The notes below the pieces were generated by a model. The model did not search any database, had not been told where the DNA came from, and saw only the letters and a list, made by a program, of their open reading frames with translations. A stretch of 64,000 nucleotides of DNA from Drosophila miranda (lineage: Eukaryota > Arthropoda > Insecta > Diptera > Drosophilidae). The number at the start of each line of letters is the position of its first letter. Position 1 is the stretch's first letter. Positions 10,991 to 24,793 of this stretch are shown piece after piece. The stretch covers positions 9,114,001 to 9,178,000 of the forward strand of contig NC_046677.1 of NCBI RefSeq assembly GCF_003369915.1. Reading direction: 5' to 3'. A program made the position numbers and the translations under genes.

Positions 10991-13257
10991 TATACCCGAT
11001 ACTCAAAATGAGTATTGGGGTATATTAGATTTGTGGTAAAAGTGGATGTGTGTAACGTCCAGAAGGAATCGTTTCCGACCCCATAAAGTATATATATTCT
11101 TGATCAGCATCAATAGCCGAGTCGATTGAGCCCTGTCTGTCTGTCCGTCTGTCCGTCCGTCCGTCCGTCCGTCCGTCCGTCCCCTTCAGCGCCTAGTGCT
11201 CAAAGACTATAAGAGCTAGAGCAACGATGTTTTGGATCCAGACTTCTGTGATATGTCACTGCTACAAAAATATTTAAAAACTTCGCCCCGCCCACTTCCG
11301 CCCCCACAAAGGACGAAAATCTGTGGCATCCACATTTTTAAACATACGATAATCGCAGAATCGGTGAGGATGACCATATCTTCTACAGTGCAAAATCTGA
11401 ACCAGATCGTATAATGATTATAGCCAGAATCAAGAAAACAATTTCATTCTTTCTCGCTCTGTCTCTCTCTAACACACAGGTTTCATGGTCGGTTTTGTCA
11501 ATTGCAAAATATGAGTTCAAGGATCTCAGAACCTATAAGAGCCAGAGCAACCAAATTTGGTATCCACACTCCTGTGATATCGGACCTTGACCGTTTCGTG
11601 TCCAAATTTCGCCACACCCCCTTCCGCCCCCGCAAAGGACGAAAATCTGGGGCATCCACAAATCTCAGAGACTATTAAGGCTAGAGTAACCAAATTTGGT
11701 ATCCGCACTTCTGTTAGATCTCACTATAAATCGTATATCTCAGAATTTCGCCCCACCCCCTTCCGCCCCCACAAAAGACGAAAATCTGTTGCATCCACAA
11801 TATTGCAGATTCGAGAAAACTAAAAACGCAGAATCATAGATAATGACCATATCTATCAGATTGCTGAATCTGGATCAGATCTAGATTCCTTCCAGATAGC
11901 CTTGAGCGCAATTCAGCGATTGATCGCTTTCGAATACAATTCCTCAATCGCCCACAAAGATCTTTGCTGCATTGGTATCGGTTGGAAAATTGGAAAACCA
12001 TCCATTAGATGCTCTCAAACTACCTCATTTGGAGCCCAAGTGGTTGATCCACCCATCTACAATCCAGTAAAACTCTATAATATAATGGCGTTCCCTTTTA
12101 ATTGAAGAAGATTCAGTTTCCCCTTGATATATTTAGGTCGCTTTTCGTTTTCTGTCGCAGTTTGTCCACATCTCAGGCGAAATAAAGGCGCCGAAATGCT
12201 TTGCGCAGCTCCCGATTGCATGTGGGGCAGCGGGGGCTTTGAATGGTCGCCGTCAACCACGATAGGCACGGCTCGCAAAGGATATGGCTACATGCTGGGG
12301 CCATGGCGCAACCATCGGTGAACTTCTTTCGAACCACGCTGCAGAAAGGGTAGGACAGCTTCTCTGTATTCTCTTCATTGGTCTTCTGACGCTTGGCAGC
12401 CGATGGTCCAGCTTGATCGTCGTCTTCAGTATCGGGTTGAGTGGATTTGCCCAGAAGCTGAATCAAGGGTTGTCCGCCAGTCGATGCCTGTGTGGTTGCC
12501 ACTCCGCCAGTCGATGCTTCTCTGAATCTCACTACTGTAGTAGTTAGTTTGCGCATTGTTTCGTTCGATGGGAACGATATCTTGCTTTTCGTATTTCCCA
12601 TTTTGTAAAACACAAGAAACTTTTACAATTTTTGTAGTATTTACGACACAAGCTTCTCGACCATCGTGGAGAACGGTGTGTCCAAAGATTTATATCAAAA
12701 GATACGCTATGCCCAAGAAAAACTTAGAAAAATGCTGGAGAAGATGTTTGTTTAATTGTTGGATGATGTTCACCATCTCCACAACTTACCAGCGGACTAT
12801 CATTCTAAGGCAAAATGTTAGTTTAAGCTAAATCACGAACGCCTTAGCCAACCCAACCTAACCCTCGGGGTCGACTTAAAATATCACCAATTCCCCATTC
12901 ATCTGTTCCCACGCCAATTCTTTCCCACAATCGTAGTTTCTGTCCAAATTTGTATTTACTGTTTAACGGTTTTTTTTTGTTTATATCTGTTCAAATATTT
13001 TCGTACACGAATATCGAAAGAAATTATTAATAAATAAGCCTGTTCACTGCCAACGGGCCCCAAATATCCAGACTGACAGAATTTCCAGAGACTCCGCAAC
13101 GATTGGCCTATCGATATATTGATTGTCATCGCCAAGGCCAATCGAAGGGGAAGCTGAAGCTTCTTGAATTGGAAAAATCGCTATTCCCGGGATAAGGACT
13201 GTCTCTCCTTCGAATGTACCTCTTGAATCACATTTTTCCTCGAATGACATACATTTG
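10991..13257 (+). mobile_element. Array unit 3 (2267 bp)
   Basis: Shows a deletion of roughly 40 bp near 12980, where the T-rich tract runs straight into the later TATATCTG word. Its RING ORF carries a changed zinc ligand. Confidence 0.9.
12173..12601 (-). CDS. RING-finger protein, unit 3 copy (C90V)
   Basis: The frame is intact, but the second zinc ligand Cys90 is Val through a two-base change (TGT to GTT), so the RING fold should be damaged. It also has one synonymous change at a Leu codon. Confidence 0.5.
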   Translation of the reverse strand: MGNTKSKISFPSNETMRKLTTTVVRFREASTGGVATTQASTGGQPLIQLLGKSTQPDTEDDDQAGPSAAKRQKTNEENTEKLSYPFCSVVRKKFTDGCAMAPACSHILCEPCLSWLTATIQSPRCPTCNRELRKAFRRLYFA

Positions 13258-15581
13258 TATACGCGATACTCAAAATGAGTATTGGGGTATATTAGATTTG
13301 TGGTAAAAGTGGATGTGTGTAACGTCCAGAAGGAATCGTTTCCGACCCCATAAGGTATATATATTCTTGATCAGCATCAATAGCCGAGTCGATTGAGCCC
13401 TGTCTGTCTGTCCGTCTGTCCGTCCGTCCGTCCGTCCGTCCGTCCGTCCGTCCGTCCGTCCCCTTCAGCGCCTAGTGCTCAAAGACTATAAGAGCTAGAG
13501 CAACGATGTTTTGGATCCAGACTTCTGTGATATGTCACTGCTACAAAAATATTTCAAAACTTCGCCCCGCCCACTTCCGCCCCCACAAAGGACGAAAATC
13601 TGTGGCATCCACATTTTTAAACATACGATAAAACCAAAAACGCAGAATCGGTGAGGATGACCATATCTTCTACAGTGCAAAATCTGAACCAGATCGTATA
13701 ATGATTATAGGCAGAATCAAGAAAACAATTTCATTCTTTCTCGCTCTGTCTCTCTCTAACACACAGGTTTCATGGTCGGTTTTGTCAATTGCAAAATATG
13801 AGTTCAAGGATCTCAGAACCTATAAGAGCCAGAGCAACCAAATTTGGTATCCACACTCCTGTGATATCGGACCTTGACCGTTTCGTGTCCAAATTTCGCC
13901 ACACCCCCTTCCGCCCCCGCAAAGGACGAAAATCTGGGGCATCCACAAATCTCAGAGACTATTAAGGCTAGAGTAACCAAATTTGGTATCCGCACTTCTG
14001 TTAGATCTCACTATAAATCGTATATCTCAGAATTTCGCCCCACCCCCTTCCGCCCCCACAAAAGACGAAAATCTGTTGCATCCACAATATTGCAGATTCG
14101 AGAAAACTAAAAACGCAGAATCATAGATAATGACCATATCTATCAGATTGCTGAATCTGGATCAGATCCAGATTCCTTCCAGATAGCCTTGAGCGCAATT
14201 CAGCGATTGATCGCTTTCGAATACAATTCCTCAATCGCCCACAAAGATCTTTGCTGCATTGGTATCGGTTGGAAAATTGGAAAACCATCCATTAGATGCT
14301 CTCAAACTACCTCATTTGGAGCCCAAGTGGTTGATCCACCCATCTACAATCCAGTAAAACTCTATATTATAATGGCGTTCCCTTTTAATTGAAGAAGATT
14401 CAGTTTCCCCTTGATATATTTAGGTCGCGTTTCGTTTTCTGTCGCAGTTTGTCCACATCTCAGGCGAAATAAAGGCGCCGAAATGCTTTGCGCAGCTCCC
14501 GATTGCATGTGGGGCAGCGGGGGCTTTGAATGGTCGCCGTCAACCACGATAGGCACGGCTCGCAAAGGATATGGCTACATGCTGGGGCCATGGCGCAACC
14601 ATCGGTGAACTTCTTTCGACACACGCTGCAGAAAGGGTAGGACAGCTTCTCTGTATTCTCTTCATTGGTCTTCTGACGCTTGGCAGCCGATGGTCCAGCT
14701 TGATCGTCGTCTTCAGTATCGGGTTGAGTGGATTTGCCCAGTAGCTGAATCAAGGGTTGTCCGCCAGTCGATGCCTGTGTGGTTGCCACTCCGCCAGTCG
14801 ATGCTTCTCTGAATCTCACTACTGTAGTAGTTAGTTTGCGCATTGTTTCGTTCGATGGGAACGATATCTTGCTTTTCGTATTTCCCATTTTGTAAAACAC
14901 AAGAAACTTTTACAATTTTTGTAGTATTTACGACACAAGCTTCTCGACCATCGTGGAGAACGGTGTGTCCAAAGATTTATATCAAAAGATACGCTATGCC
15001 CAAGAAAAACTTAGAAAAATTCTGGAGAAGATGTTTGTTTAATTGTTGGATGATGTTCACCATCTCCACAACTTACCAGCGGACTATCATTCTAAGGCAA
15101 AATGTTAGTTTAAGCTAAATCACGAACGCCTTAGCCAACCCAACCTAACCCTCGGGGTCGACTTAAAATATCACCAATTCCCCATTCATCTGTCCCTACG
15201 CCAATTCTTTCCCACAATCGTAGTTTCTGTCCAAATTTGTATTTACTGTTTAACGGTTTTTTTTTGTTTGTTTTTGCATTCCTTTTTAGTTCCCTGTTTA
15301 ACGTTTATATCTGTTCAAATATTTTCGTACACGAATATCGAAAGAAATTATTAATAAATAAGCCTGTTCACTGCCAACGGGCCCCAAATATCCAGACTGA
15401 CAGAATTTCCAGAGACTCCGCAACGATTGGCCTATCGATATATTGATTGTCATCGCCAAGGCCAATCGAAGGGGAAGCTGAAGCTTCTTGAATTGGAAAA
15501 ATCGCTATTCCCGGGCTAAGGACTGTCTCTCCTTCGAATGTACCTCTTGAATCACATTTTTCCTCGAATGACATACATTTT
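13258..15581 (+). mobile_element. Array unit 4 (2324 bp)
   Basis: Begins with a variant 5' word (TATACGCGATACTC) and has a (GTCC)n block of about 60 bp near 13400-13460. Confidence 0.9.
14460..14888 (-). CDS. RING-finger protein, unit 4 copy
   Basis: Encodes the consensus 142-residue protein with all zinc ligands. Confidence 0.58.
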   Translation of the reverse strand: MGNTKSKISFPSNETMRKLTTTVVRFREASTGGVATTQASTGGQPLIQLLGKSTQPDTEDDDQAGPSAAKRQKTNEENTEKLSYPFCSVCRKKFTDGCAMAPACSHILCEPCLSWLTATIQSPRCPTCNRELRKAFRRLYFA

Positions 15582-17905
15582 TATACCCGATACTCAAAAT
15601 GAGTATTGGGGTATATTAGATTTGTGGTAAAAGTGGATGTGTGTAACGTCCAGAAGGAATCGTTTCCGACCCCATAAGGTATATATATTCTTGATCAGCA
15701 TCAATAGCCGAGTCGATTGAGCCCTGTCTGTCTGTCCGTCTGTCCGTCCGTCCGTCCGTCCGTCCGTCCGTCCGTCCGTCCGTCCCCTTCAGCGCCTAGT
15801 GCTCAAAGACTATAAGAGCTAGAGCAACGATGTTTTGGATCCAGACTTCTGTGATATGTCACTGCTACAAAAATATTTCAAAACTTCGCCCCGCCCACTT
15901 CCGCCCCCACAAAGGACGAAAATCTGTGGCATCCACATTTTTAAACATACGATAAAACCAAAAACGCAGAATCGGTGAGGATGGCCATATCTTCTACAGT
16001 GCAAAATCTGAACCAGATCGTATAATGATTATAGCCAGAATCAAGAAAACAATTTCATTCTTTCTCGCTCTGTCTCTCTCTAACACACAGGTTTCATGGT
16101 CGGTTTTGTCAATTGCAAAATATGAGTTCAAGGATCTCAGAACCTATAAGAGCCAGAGCAACCAAATTTGGTATCCACACTCCTGTGATATCGGACCTTG
16201 ACCGTTTCGTGTCCAAATTTCGCCACACCCCCTTCCGCCCCCGCAAAGGACGAAAATCTGGGGCATCCACAAATCTCAGAGACTATTAAGGCTAGAGTAA
16301 CCAAATTTGGTATCCGCACTTCTGTTAGATCTCACTATAAATCGTATATCTCAGAATTTCGCCCCACCCCCTTCCGCCCCCACAAAAGACGAAAATCTGT
16401 TGCATCCACAATATTGCAGATTCGAGAAAACTAAAAACGCAGAATCATAGATAATGACCATATCTATCAGATTGCTGAATCTGGATCAGATCCAGATTCC
16501 TTCCAGATAGCCTTGAGCGCAATTCAGCGATTGATCGCTTTCGAATACAATTCCTCAATCGCCCACAAAGATCTTTGCTGCATTGGTATCGGTTGGAAAA
16601 TTGGAAAACCATCCATTAGATGCTCTCAAACTACCTCATTTGGAGCCCAAGTGGTTGATCCACCCATCTACAATCCAGTAAAACTCTATAATATAATGGC
16701 GTTCCCTTTTAATTGAAGAAGATTCAGTTTCCCCTTGATATATTTAGGTCGCTTTTCGTTTTCTGTCGCAGTTTGTCCACATCTCAGGCGAAATAAAGGC
16801 GCCGAAATGCTTTGCGCAGCTCCCGATTGCATGTGGGGCAGCGGGGGCTTTGAATGGTCGCCGTCAACCACGATAGGCACGGCTCGCAAAGGATATGGCT
16901 ACATGCTGGGGCCATGGCGCAACCATCGGTGAACTTCTTTCGACACACGCTGCAGAAAGGGTAGGACAGCTTCTCTGTATTCTCTTCATTGGTCTTCTGA
17001 CGCTTGGCAGCCGATGGTCCAGCTTGATAGTCGTCTTCAGTATCGGGTTGAGTGGATTTGCCCAGTAGCTGAATCAAGGGTTGTCCGCCAGTCGATGCCT
17101 GTGTGGTTGCCACTCCGCCAGTCGATGCTTCTCTGAATCTCACTACTGTAGTAGTTAGTTTGCGCATTGTTTCGTTCGATGGGAACGATATCTTGCTTTT
17201 CGTATTACCCATTTTGTAAAACACAAGAAACTTTTACAATTTTTGTAGTATTTACGACACAAGCTTCTCGACCATCGTGGAGAACGGTGTGTCCAAAGAT
17301 TTATATCAAAAGATACGCTATGCCCAAGAAAAACTTAGAAAAATGCTGGAGAAGATGTTTGTTTAATTGTTGGATGATGTTCACCATCTCCACAACTTAC
17401 CAGCGGACTATCATTCTAAGGCAAAATGTTAGTTTACGCTAAATCACGAACGCCTTAGCCAACCCAACCTAACCCTCGGGGTCGACTTAAAATATCACCA
17501 ATTCCCCATTCATCTGTTCCCACGCCAATTCTTTCCCACAATCGTAGTTTCTGTCCAAATTTGTATTTACTGTTTAACGGTTTTTTTTTGTTTGTTTTTG
17601 CATTCCTTTTTAGTTCCCTGTTTAACGTTTATATCTGTTCAAATATTTTCGTACACGAATATCGAAAGAAATTATTAATAAATAAGCCTGTTCACTGCCA
17701 ACGGGCCCCAAATATACAGACTGACAGAATTTCCAGAGACTCCGCAACGATTGGCCTATCGATATATTGATTGTCATCGCCAAGGCCAATCGAAGGGGAA
17801 GCTGAAGCTTCTTGGATTGGAAAAATCGCTATTCCCGGGATAAGGACTGTCTCTCCTTCGAATGTACCTCTTGAATCACATTTTTCCTCGAATGACATAC
17901 ATTTT
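15582..17905 (+). mobile_element. Array unit 5 (2324 bp)
   Basis: Consensus-like unit with a (GTCC)n block at about 15726-15784. Confidence 0.9.
16784..17212 (-). CDS. RING-finger protein, unit 5 copy (D62Y)
   Basis: One residue change, Asp62 to Tyr in the acidic run, and one synonymous change at Gly2 (GGT). Zinc ligands are intact. Confidence 0.55.
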   Translation of the reverse strand: MGNTKSKISFPSNETMRKLTTTVVRFREASTGGVATTQASTGGQPLIQLLGKSTQPDTEDDYQAGPSAAKRQKTNEENTEKLSYPFCSVCRKKFTDGCAMAPACSHILCEPCLSWLTATIQSPRCPTCNRELRKAFRRLYFA

Positions 17906-20209
17906 TATACCCGATACTCAAAATGAGTATTGGGGTATATTAGATTTGTGGTAAAAGTGGATGTGTGTAACGTCCAGAAGGAATCGTTTCCGACCCCATA
18001 AAGTATATATATTCTTTATCAGCATCAATAGCCGAGTCGATTGAGCCCTGTCTGTCTGTCCGTCCGTCCGTCCGTCCGTCCGTCCGTCCCCTTCAGCGCC
18101 TAGTGCTCAAAGACTATAAGAGCTAGAGCAACGATGTTTTGGATCCAGACTTCTGTGATATGTCACTGCTACAAAAATATTTCAAAACTTCGCCCCGCCC
18201 ACTTCCGCCCCCACAAAGGACGAAAATCTGTGGCATCCACATTTTTAAACATACGATAAAACCAAAAACGCAGAATCGGTGAGGATGACCATATCTTCTA
18301 CAGTGCAAAATCTGAACCAGATCGTATAATGATTATAGCCAGAATCAAGAAAACAATTTCATTCTTTCTCGCTCTGTCTCTCTCTAACACACAGGTTTCA
18401 TGGTCGGTTTTGTCAATTGCAAAATATGAGTTCTAGGATCTCAGAACCTATAAGAGCCAGAGCAACCAAATTTGGTATCCACACTCCTGTGATATCGGAC
18501 CTTAACCGTTTCGTGTCCAAATTTCGCCACACCCCCTTCCGCCCCCGCAAAGGACGAAAATCTGGGGCATCCACAAATCTCAGAGACTATTAAGGCTAGA
18601 GTAACCAAATTTGGTATCCGCACTTCTGTTAGATCTCACTATAAATCGTATATCTCAGAATTTCGCCCCACCCCCTTCCGCCCCCACAAAAGACGAAAAT
18701 CTGTTGCATCCACAATATTGCAGATTCGAGAAAACTAAAAACGCAGAATCATAGATAATGACCATATCTATCAGATTGCTGAATCTGGATCAGATCCAGA
18801 TTCCTTCCAGATAGCCTTGAGCGCAATTCAGCGATTGATCGCTTTCGAATACAATTCCTCAATCGCCCACAAAGATCTTTGCTGCATTGGTATCGGTTGG
18901 AAAATTGGAAAACCATCCATTAGATGCTCTCAAACTACCTCATTTGGAGCCCAAGTGGTTGATCCACCCATCTACAATCCAGTAAAACTCTATAATATAA
19001 TGGCGTTCCCTTTTAATTGAAGAAGATTCAGTTTCCCCTTGATATATTTAGGTCGCTTTTCGTTTTCTGTCGCAGTTTGTCCACATCTCAGGCGAAATAA
19101 AGGCGCCGAAATGCTTTGCGCAGCTCCCGATTGCATGTGGGACAGCGGGGGCTTTGAATGGTCGCCGTCAACCACGATAGGCACGGCTCGCAAAGGATAT
19201 GGCTACATGCTGGGGCCATGGCGCAACCATCGGTGAACTTCTTTCGACACACGCTGCAGAAAGGGTAGGACAGCTTCTCTGTATTCTCTTCATTGGTCTT
19301 CTGACGCTTGGCAGCCGATGGTCCAGCTTGATCGTCGTCTTCAGTATCGGGTTGAGTGGATTTGCCCAGTAGCTGAATCAAGGGTTGTCCGCCAGTCGAT
19401 GCCTGTGTGGTTGCCACTCCGCCAGTCGATGCTTCTCTGAATCTCACTACTGTAGTAGTTAGTTTGCGCATTGTTTCGTTCGATGGGAACGATATCTTGC
19501 TTTTCGTATTTCCCATTTTGTAAAACACAAGAAACTTTTACAATTTGTGTAGTATTTACGACACAAGCTTCTCGACCATCGTGGAGAACGGTGTGTCCAA
19601 AGATTTATATCAAAAGATACGCTATGCCCAAGAAAAACTTAGAAAAATGCTGGAGAAGATGTTTGTTTAATTGTTGGATGATGTTCACCATCTCCACAAC
19701 TTACCAGCGGACTATCATTCTAAGGCAAAATGTTAGTTTAAGCTAAATCACGAACGCCTTAGCCAACCCAACCTAACCCTCGGGGTCGACTTAAAATATC
19801 ACCAATTCCCCATTCATCTGTTCCCACGCCAATTCTTTCCCACAATCGTAGTTTCTGTCCAAATTTGTATTTACTGTTTAACGGTTTTTTTTTGTTTGTT
19901 TTTGCATTCCTTTTTAGTTCCCTGTTTAACGTTTATATCTGTTCAAATATTTTCGTACACGAATATCGAAAGAAATTATTAATAAATAAGCCTGTTCACT
20001 GCCAACGGGCCCCAAATATCCAGACTGACAGAATTTCCAGAGACTCCGCAACGATTGGCCTATCGATATATTGATTGTCATCGCCAAGGCCAATCGAAGG
20101 GGAAGCTGAAGCTTCTTGGATTGGAAAAATCGCTATTCCCGGGATAAGGACTGTCTCTCCTTCGAATGTACCTCTTGAATCACATTTTTCCTCGAATGAC
20201 ATACATTTT
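17906..20209 (+). mobile_element. Array unit 6 (2304 bp)
   Basis: Shares a TTCTTTATCAGC variant near 18013 with unit 7. Otherwise close to consensus. Confidence 0.9.
19088..19516 (-). CDS. RING-finger protein, unit 6 copy
   Basis: Consensus protein. It has a synonymous TGT in place of TGC at zinc ligand Cys125. Confidence 0.58.
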   Translation of the reverse strand: MGNTKSKISFPSNETMRKLTTTVVRFREASTGGVATTQASTGGQPLIQLLGKSTQPDTEDDDQAGPSAAKRQKTNEENTEKLSYPFCSVCRKKFTDGCAMAPACSHILCEPCLSWLTATIQSPRCPTCNRELRKAFRRLYFA

Positions 20210-22477
20210 TATACCCGATACTCAAAATGAGTATTGGGGTATATTAGATTTGTGGTAAAAGTGGATGTGTGTAACGTCCAGAAGGAATCGTTTCCGACCC
20301 CATAAAGTATATATATTCTTTATCAGCATCAATAGCCGAGTCGATTGAGCCCTGTCTGTCTGTCCGTCCGTCCGTCCGTCCGTCCGTCCGTCCCCTTCAG
20401 CGCCTAGTGCTCAAAGACTATAAGAGCTAGAGCAACGATGTTTTGGATCCAGACTTCTGTGATATGTCACTGCTACAAAAATATTTCAAAACTTCGCCCC
20501 GCCCACTTCCGCCCCGACAAAGGACGAAAATCTGTGGCATCCACATTTTTAAACATACGATAAAACCAAAAACGCAGAATCGGTGAGGATGACCATATCT
20601 TCTACAGTGCAAAATCTGAACCAGATCGTATAATGATTATAGCCAGAATCAAGAAAACAATTTCATTCTTTCTCGCTCTGTCTCTCTCTAACAACACACA
20701 GGTTTCATGGTCGGTTTTGTCAATTGCAAAATATGAGTTCAAGGATCTCAGAACCTATAAGAGCCAGAGCAACCAAATTTGGTATCCACACTCCTGTGAT
20801 ATCGGACCTTGACCACACCCCCTTCCGCCCCCGCAAATGACGAAAATCTGGGGCATCCACAAATCTCAGAGACTATTAAGGCTAGAGTAACCAAATTTGG
20901 TATCCGCACTTCTGTTAGATCTCACTATAAATCGTATATCTCAGAATTTCGCCCCACCCCCTTCCGCCCCCACAAAAGACGAAAATCTGTTGCATCCACA
21001 ATATTGCAGATTCGAGAAAACTAAAAACGCAGAATCATAGATAATGACCATATCTATCAGATTGCTGAATCTGGATCAGATCCAGATTCCTTCCAGATAG
21101 CCTTGAGCGCAATTCAGCGATTGATCGCTTTCGAATACAATTCCTCAATCGCCCACAAAGATCTTTGCTGCATTGGTATCGGTTGGAAAATTGGAAAACC
21201 ATCCATTAGATGCTCTCAAACTACCTCATTTGGAGCCCAAGTGGTTGATCCACCCATCTACAATCCAGTAAAACTCTATAATATAATGGCGTTCCCTTTT
21301 AATTGAAGAAGATTCAGTTTCCCCTTGATATATTTAGGTCGCTTTTCGTTTTCTGTCGCAGTTTGTCCACATCTCAGGCGAAATAAAGGCGCCGAAATGC
21401 TTTGCGCAGCTCCCGATTGCATGTGGGGCAGCGGGGGCTTTGAATGGTCGCCGTCAACCACGATAGGCACGACTCGCAAAGGATATGGCTACATGCTGGG
21501 GCCATGGCGCAACCATCGGTGAACTTCTTTCGACACACGCTGCAGAAAGGGTAGGACAGCTTCTCTGTATTCTCTTCATTGGTCTTCTGACGCTTGGCAG
21601 CCGATGGTCCAGCTTGATCGTCGTCTTCAGTATCGGGTTGAGTGGATTTGCCCAGTAGCTGAATCAAGGGTTGTCCGCCAGTCGATGCCTGTGTGGTTGC
21701 CACTCCGCCAGTCGATGCTTCTCTGAATCTCACTACTGTAGTAGTTAGTTTGCGCATTGTTTCGTTCGATGGGAACGATATCTTGCTTTTCGTATTTCCC
21801 ATTTTGTAAAACACAAGAAACTTTTACAATTTTTGTAGTATTTACGACACAAGCTTCTCGACCATCGTGGAGAACGGTGTGTCCAAAGATTTATATCAAA
21901 AGATACGCTATGCCCAAGAAAAACTTAGAAAAATGCTGGAAAAGATGTTTGTTTAATTGTTGGATGATGTTCACCATCTCCACAACTTACCAGCGGACTA
22001 TCATTCTAAGGCAAAATGTTAGTTTAAGCTAAATCACGAACGCCTTAGCCAACCCAACCTAACCCTCGGGGTCGACTTAAAATATCACCAATTCCCCATT
22101 CATCTGTTCCCACGCCAATTCTTTCCCACAATCGTAGTTTCTGTCCAAATTTGTATTTACTGTTTAACGGTTTTTTTTTGTTTGTTTTTGCATTCCTTTT
22201 TAGTTCCCTGTTTAACGTTTATATCTGTTCAAATATTTTCGTACACGAATATCGAAAGAAATTATTAATAAATAAGCCTGTTCACTGCCAACGGGCCCCA
22301 AATATACAGACTGACAGAATTTCCAGAGACTCCGCAACGATTGGCCTATCGATATATTGATTGTCATCGCCAAGGCCAATCGAAGGGGAAGCTGAAGCTT
22401 CTTGGATTGGGATAAGGACTGTCTCTCCTTCGAATGTACCTCTTGAATCACATTTTTCCTCGAATGACATACATTTT
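20210..22477 (+). mobile_element. Array unit 7 (2268 bp)
   Basis: Carries a 21-bp deletion after CCTTGACC near 20813, shared with units 9, 10, 13 and 14. It also has a private 17-bp loss near 22409 and an AACAACACAC variant near 20690. Confidence 0.9.
21374..21802 (-). CDS. RING-finger protein, unit 7 copy (P111S)
   Basis: Pro111, between zinc ligands C109 and C112, is Ser. The rest is consensus. Confidence 0.55.
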   Translation of the reverse strand: MGNTKSKISFPSNETMRKLTTTVVRFREASTGGVATTQASTGGQPLIQLLGKSTQPDTEDDDQAGPSAAKRQKTNEENTEKLSYPFCSVCRKKFTDGCAMAPACSHILCESCLSWLTATIQSPRCPTCNRELRKAFRRLYFA

Positions 22478-24793
22478 TATACCCGATACTCAAAATGAGT
22501 ATTGGGGTATATTAGATTTGTGGTAAAAGTGGATGTGTGTAACGTCCAGAAGGAATCGTTTCCGACCCCATAAAGTATATATATTCTTGATCAGCATCAA
22601 TAGCCGAGTCGATTGAGCCCTGTCTGTCTGTCCGTCTGTCCGTCCGTCCGTCCGTCCGTCCGTCCGTCCGTCCCCTTCAGCGCCTAGTGCTCAAAGACTA
22701 TAAGAGCTAGAGCAACGATGTTTTGGATCCAGACTTCTGTGATATGTCACTGCTACAAAAATATTTCAAAACTTCGCCCCGCCCACTTCCGCCCCCACAA
22801 AGGACGAAAATCTGTGGCATCCACATTTTTAAACATACGATAAAACCAAAAACGCAGAATCGGTGAGGATGACCATATCTTCTACAGTGCAAAATCTGAA
22901 CCAGATCGTATAATGATTATAGCCAGAATCAAGAAAACAATTTCATTCTTTCTCGCTCTGTCTCTCTCTAACACACAGGTTTCATGGTCGGTTTTGTCAA
23001 TTGCAAAATATGAGTTCAAGGATCTCAGAACCTATAAGAGCCAGAGCAACCAAATTTGGTATCCACACTCCTGTGATATCGGACCTTGACCGTTTTGTGT
23101 CCAAATTTCGCCACACCCCCTTCCGCCCCCGCAAAGGACGAAAATCTGGGGCATCCACAAATCTCAGAGACTATTAAGGCTAGAGTAACCAAATTTGGTA
23201 TCCGCACTTCTGTTAGATCTCACTATAAATCGTATATCTCAGAATTTCGCCCCACCCCCTTCCGCCCCCACAAAAGACGAAAATCTGTTGCATCCACAAT
23301 ATTGCAGATTCGAGAAAACTAAAAACGCAGAATCATAGATAATGACCATATCTATCAGATTGCTGAATCTGGATCAGATCCAGATTCCTTCCAGATAGCC
23401 TTGAGCGCAATTCAGCGATTGATCGCTTTCGAATACAATTCCTCAATCGCCCACAAAGATCTTTGCTGCATTGGTATCGGTTGGAAAATTGGAAAACCAT
23501 TCATTAGATGCTCTCAAACTACCTCATTTGGAGCCCAAGTGGTTGATCCACCCATCTACAATCCAGTAAAACTCTATAATATAATGGCGTTCCCTTTTAA
23601 TTGAAGAAGATTCAGTTTCCCCTTGATATATTTAGGTCGCTTTTCGTTTTCTGTCGCAGTTTGTCCACATCTCAGGCGAAATAAAGGCGCCGAAATGCTT
23701 TGCGCAGCTCCCGATTGCATGTGGGGCAGCGGGGGCTTTGAATGGTCGCCGTCAACCACGATAGGCACGGCTCGCAAAGGATATGGCTACATGCTGGGGC
23801 CATGGCGCAACCATCGGTGAACTTCTTTCGACACACGCTGCAGAAAGGGTAGGACAGCTTCTCTGTATTCTCTTCATTGGTCTTCTGACGCTTGGCAGCC
23901 GATGGTCCAGCTTGATCGTCGTCTTCAGTATCGGGTTGAGTGGATTTGCCCAGTAGCTGAATCAAGGGTTGTCCGCCAGTCGATGCCTGTGTGGTTGCCA
24001 CTCCGCCAGTCGATGCTTCTCTGAATCTCACTACTGTAGTAGTTAGTTTGCGCATTGTTTTGTTCGATGGGAACGATATCTTGCTTTTCGTATTTCCCAT
24101 TTTGTAAAACACAAGAAACTTTTACAATTTTTGTAGTATTTACGACACAAGCTTCTCGACCATCGTGGAGAACGGTGTGTCCAAAGATTTATATCAAAAG
24201 ATACGCTATGCCCAAGAAAAACTTAGAAAAATGCTGGAGAAGATGTTTGTTTAATTGTTGGATGATGTTCACCATCTCCACAACTTACCAGCGGACTATC
24301 ATTCTAAGGCAAAATGTTAGTTTAAGCTAAATCACGAACGCCTTAGCCAACCCAACCTAACCCTCGGGGTCGACTTAAAATATCACCAATTCCCCATTCA
24401 TCTGTTCCCACGCCAATTCTTTCCCACAATCGTAGTTTCTGTCCAAATTTGTATTTACTGTTTAACGGTTTTTTTTTGTTTGTTTTTGCATTCCTTTTTA
24501 GTTCCCTGTTTAACGTTTATATCTGTTCAAATATTTTCGTACACGAATATCGAAAGAAATTATTAATAAATAAGCCTGTTCACTGCCAACGGGCCCCAAA
24601 TATCCAGACTGACAGAATTTCCAGAGACTCCGCAACGATTGGCCTATCGATATATTGATTGTCATCGCCAAGGCCAATCGAAGGGGCAGCTGAAGCTTCT
24701 TGGATTGGAAAAATCGCTATTCCCGGGTTAAGGACTGTCTCTCCTTCGAATGTACCTCTTGAATCACATTTTTCCTCGAATGACATACATTTT
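22478..24793 (+). mobile_element. Array unit 8 (2316 bp)
   Basis: Full-length unit. Its right end has a GGGGCAGCTG variant (near 24686) also found in unit 9. Confidence 0.9.
23672..24100 (-). CDS. RING-finger protein, unit 8 copy (E14K)
   Basis: Glu14 is Lys, a change shared only with unit 10. Zinc ligands are intact. Confidence 0.55.
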   Translation of the reverse strand: MGNTKSKISFPSNKTMRKLTTTVVRFREASTGGVATTQASTGGQPLIQLLGKSTQPDTEDDDQAGPSAAKRQKTNEENTEKLSYPFCSVCRKKFTDGCAMAPACSHILCEPCLSWLTATIQSPRCPTCNRELRKAFRRLYFA